Assembly: GCF_013372285.1 (NCBI RefSeq)
Contig: NZ_CP054301.1
Location: 916,001 to 980,000, forward strand
Origin: Marinomonas primoryensis
GTDB lineage: Bacteria; Pseudomonadota; Gammaproteobacteria; Pseudomonadales; Marinomonadaceae
Direction: 5' to 3'
Length of the DNA stretch: 64,000 nucleotides
Part shown: piece by piece, positions 63,315-64,000 of the stretch
Position numbering within the stretch: the stretch's first letter is position 1
How the letters are laid out: every line of letters begins with the position of its first letter
Position numbers and translations under genes: made by a program
Notes under the pieces: model-generated
What the model saw: the letters and a program-made list of their open reading frames with translations, nothing else
What the model was told of the DNA's origin: nothing
Databases searched by the model: none

Positions 63315-64000
63315 ATGACAGAAACACAAATGCCAATCCATGTAATTGGCCTTGGTGTGAACGAACACGCAAACCTTGATGCGTCTGCGCAAGCGGCATT
63401 GGCAAGCTTATCTGAGCAAGACATCGTGCTAGGTTCGCCTCGTCAACATGACACCATTGCGGCGTATTCCCACAAGGCTCAGCGTTGTGATTTGCCCAAG
63501 CTCAAGCAGCTAGAAGGCGACTTTGCGACGTGGCAAACCCAAGGCGCAACACAGGTTGTGGTGTTGGCGTCGGGTGATCCTTTGTATTACGGTATTGGCG
63601 CTTGGTTAATGCGTACTTTTTCACCCGAAAACCTGATGTTTTATCCGAATGTTTCCAGCATTCAAGCGGCGTGTCATCGTTTAGGGTTGTCCTTACAAGA
63701 CGTTAATGTGGTCAGCCTTCATGGTCGTCCATTGTCGAGTTTGCGCCGTCATTTGCAGTCGAACAGCACTTTAGTGTTATTGACCGATCAATACAGTCAA
63801 CCGAAACACATTGCGGAAGAATGTGTGCAAGCAGGTTTGGATCAAAGTGACATCATCGTTTGCGAAGCCTTGGGTTACGAGCAGGAAAAAGTTCGCTCCT
63901 TTGTTGCCCAGACCTTGGTTAAAACCGAAGTAGAGTGTGATCCGCTCAATGTCGTTGTGGTGAAAACTAGTCAACAAACCTCCTTTTATCCCAGCGCCGT
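63315..64000 (+). CDS. cobL: Precorrin-6B methyltransferase CobL, 3' end cut by the window edge
   Basis: From ATG 63315 (GGAAGTAGGTTA lies upstream) 228 codons are open to the right edge. The start MPIHVIGLGVNE, then LASGDPLYYGIGAWL and SVSSIQAAC-like (NVSSIQAACHRLGL), belong to the CbiE tetrapyrrole methylase domain. Full CobL also has a C-terminal CbiT domain that would lie outside the window; whether this gene is the CbiET fusion cannot be seen. It methylates C5 (and C15 with CbiT, plus decarboxylation). Confidence 0.92.
   Translation, partial: MTETQMPIHVIGLGVNEHANLDASAQAALASLSEQDIVLGSPRQHDTIAAYSHKAQRCDLPKLKQLEGDFATWQTQGATQVVVLASGDPLYYGIGAWLMRTFSPENLMFYPNVSSIQAACHRLGLSLQDVNVVSLHGRPLSSLRRHLQSNSTLVLLTDQYSQPKHIAEECVQAGLDQSDIIVCEALGYEQEKVRSFVAQTLVKTEVECDPLNVVVVKTSQQTSFYPSA

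Noticed and set aside
62878..63405. A 175-residue minus-strand frame opposite cobH, the hairpin pair and cobL
   Set aside because: Runs across two well-supported genes and the palindromes; no family likeness.

Overview
The window reads as a chromosomal segment of a motile marine gammaproteobacterium of the Oceanospirillales, most like Marinomonas. This assignment is an inference from gene order and protein style: a polar-flagellum/chemotaxis cluster arranged as in Pseudomonas and Vibrio, followed by a complete c-type cytochrome maturation (ccm) operon, zipA-ligA, and a mixed CbiD/CobHKL cobalamin cluster. Genes are densely packed, often with start/stop overlaps. I see no CRISPR array, rRNA, tRNA or insertion sequence.

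1-3566: a signalling module at the head of the flagellar cluster. It has the C-terminal part of a membrane protein cut by the left edge, a STAS anti-sigma antagonist, and a receiver/PP2C phosphatase/ATPase fusion. This is the layout of the HsbA/HsbR partner-switch of pseudomonads. 3612-12849: fliK, fliLMNOPQR, flhB and flhA build the switch and the export gate. 12951-23788: flhF, fliA, cheY, cheZ, cheA, cheB, motC, motD, parC, parP, cheW and a DUF2802 gene supply placement, the late sigma factor, chemotaxis, a stator and polar array localisation. FlhG/FleN, normally between flhF and fliA, is missing. CheA carries four copies of a motif resembling the CheY-binding ends of FliM and CheZ. 23779-25655 on the minus strand: an FlhB-tail-like gene and a second FliK-like gene.

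25770-32472: ccmA-I, including a 59-residue ccmD, for haem export and attachment to periplasmic cytochromes c. 32538-46534: housekeeping genes: zipA, ligA, yheU, cysE, a small unknown, mnmC, ppiA, a SelT/W/H-like gene, yciI, yciB, a PHP-domain RNase (rnm), yciO, rluB, a DUF1499 gene and an RstA/RstB-like two-component pair. 46550-52197: metR, argF, grxD, a 2-Cys peroxiredoxin, a VOC protein and two LysR regulators.

52198-52708 is the only long stretch without an intact gene and seems to hold a decayed minus-strand coding fragment. It is followed by a receiver-GGDEF-EAL protein and a PAS hybrid histidine kinase (52709-57213). 57408-64000 is a cobalamin operon: a ChlI/ChlD-type chelatase subunit, cobB, cbiD, cobK, cobH and cobL, the last running off the right edge. 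A pair of GC-rich hairpins sits between cobH and cobL. Base and codon use in this last block looks more GC-rich than in the flagellar block.

Starts were moved from the longest possible reading frame where a ribosome-binding site, family length or neighbouring gene argued for it. Each such case is explained in its entry.
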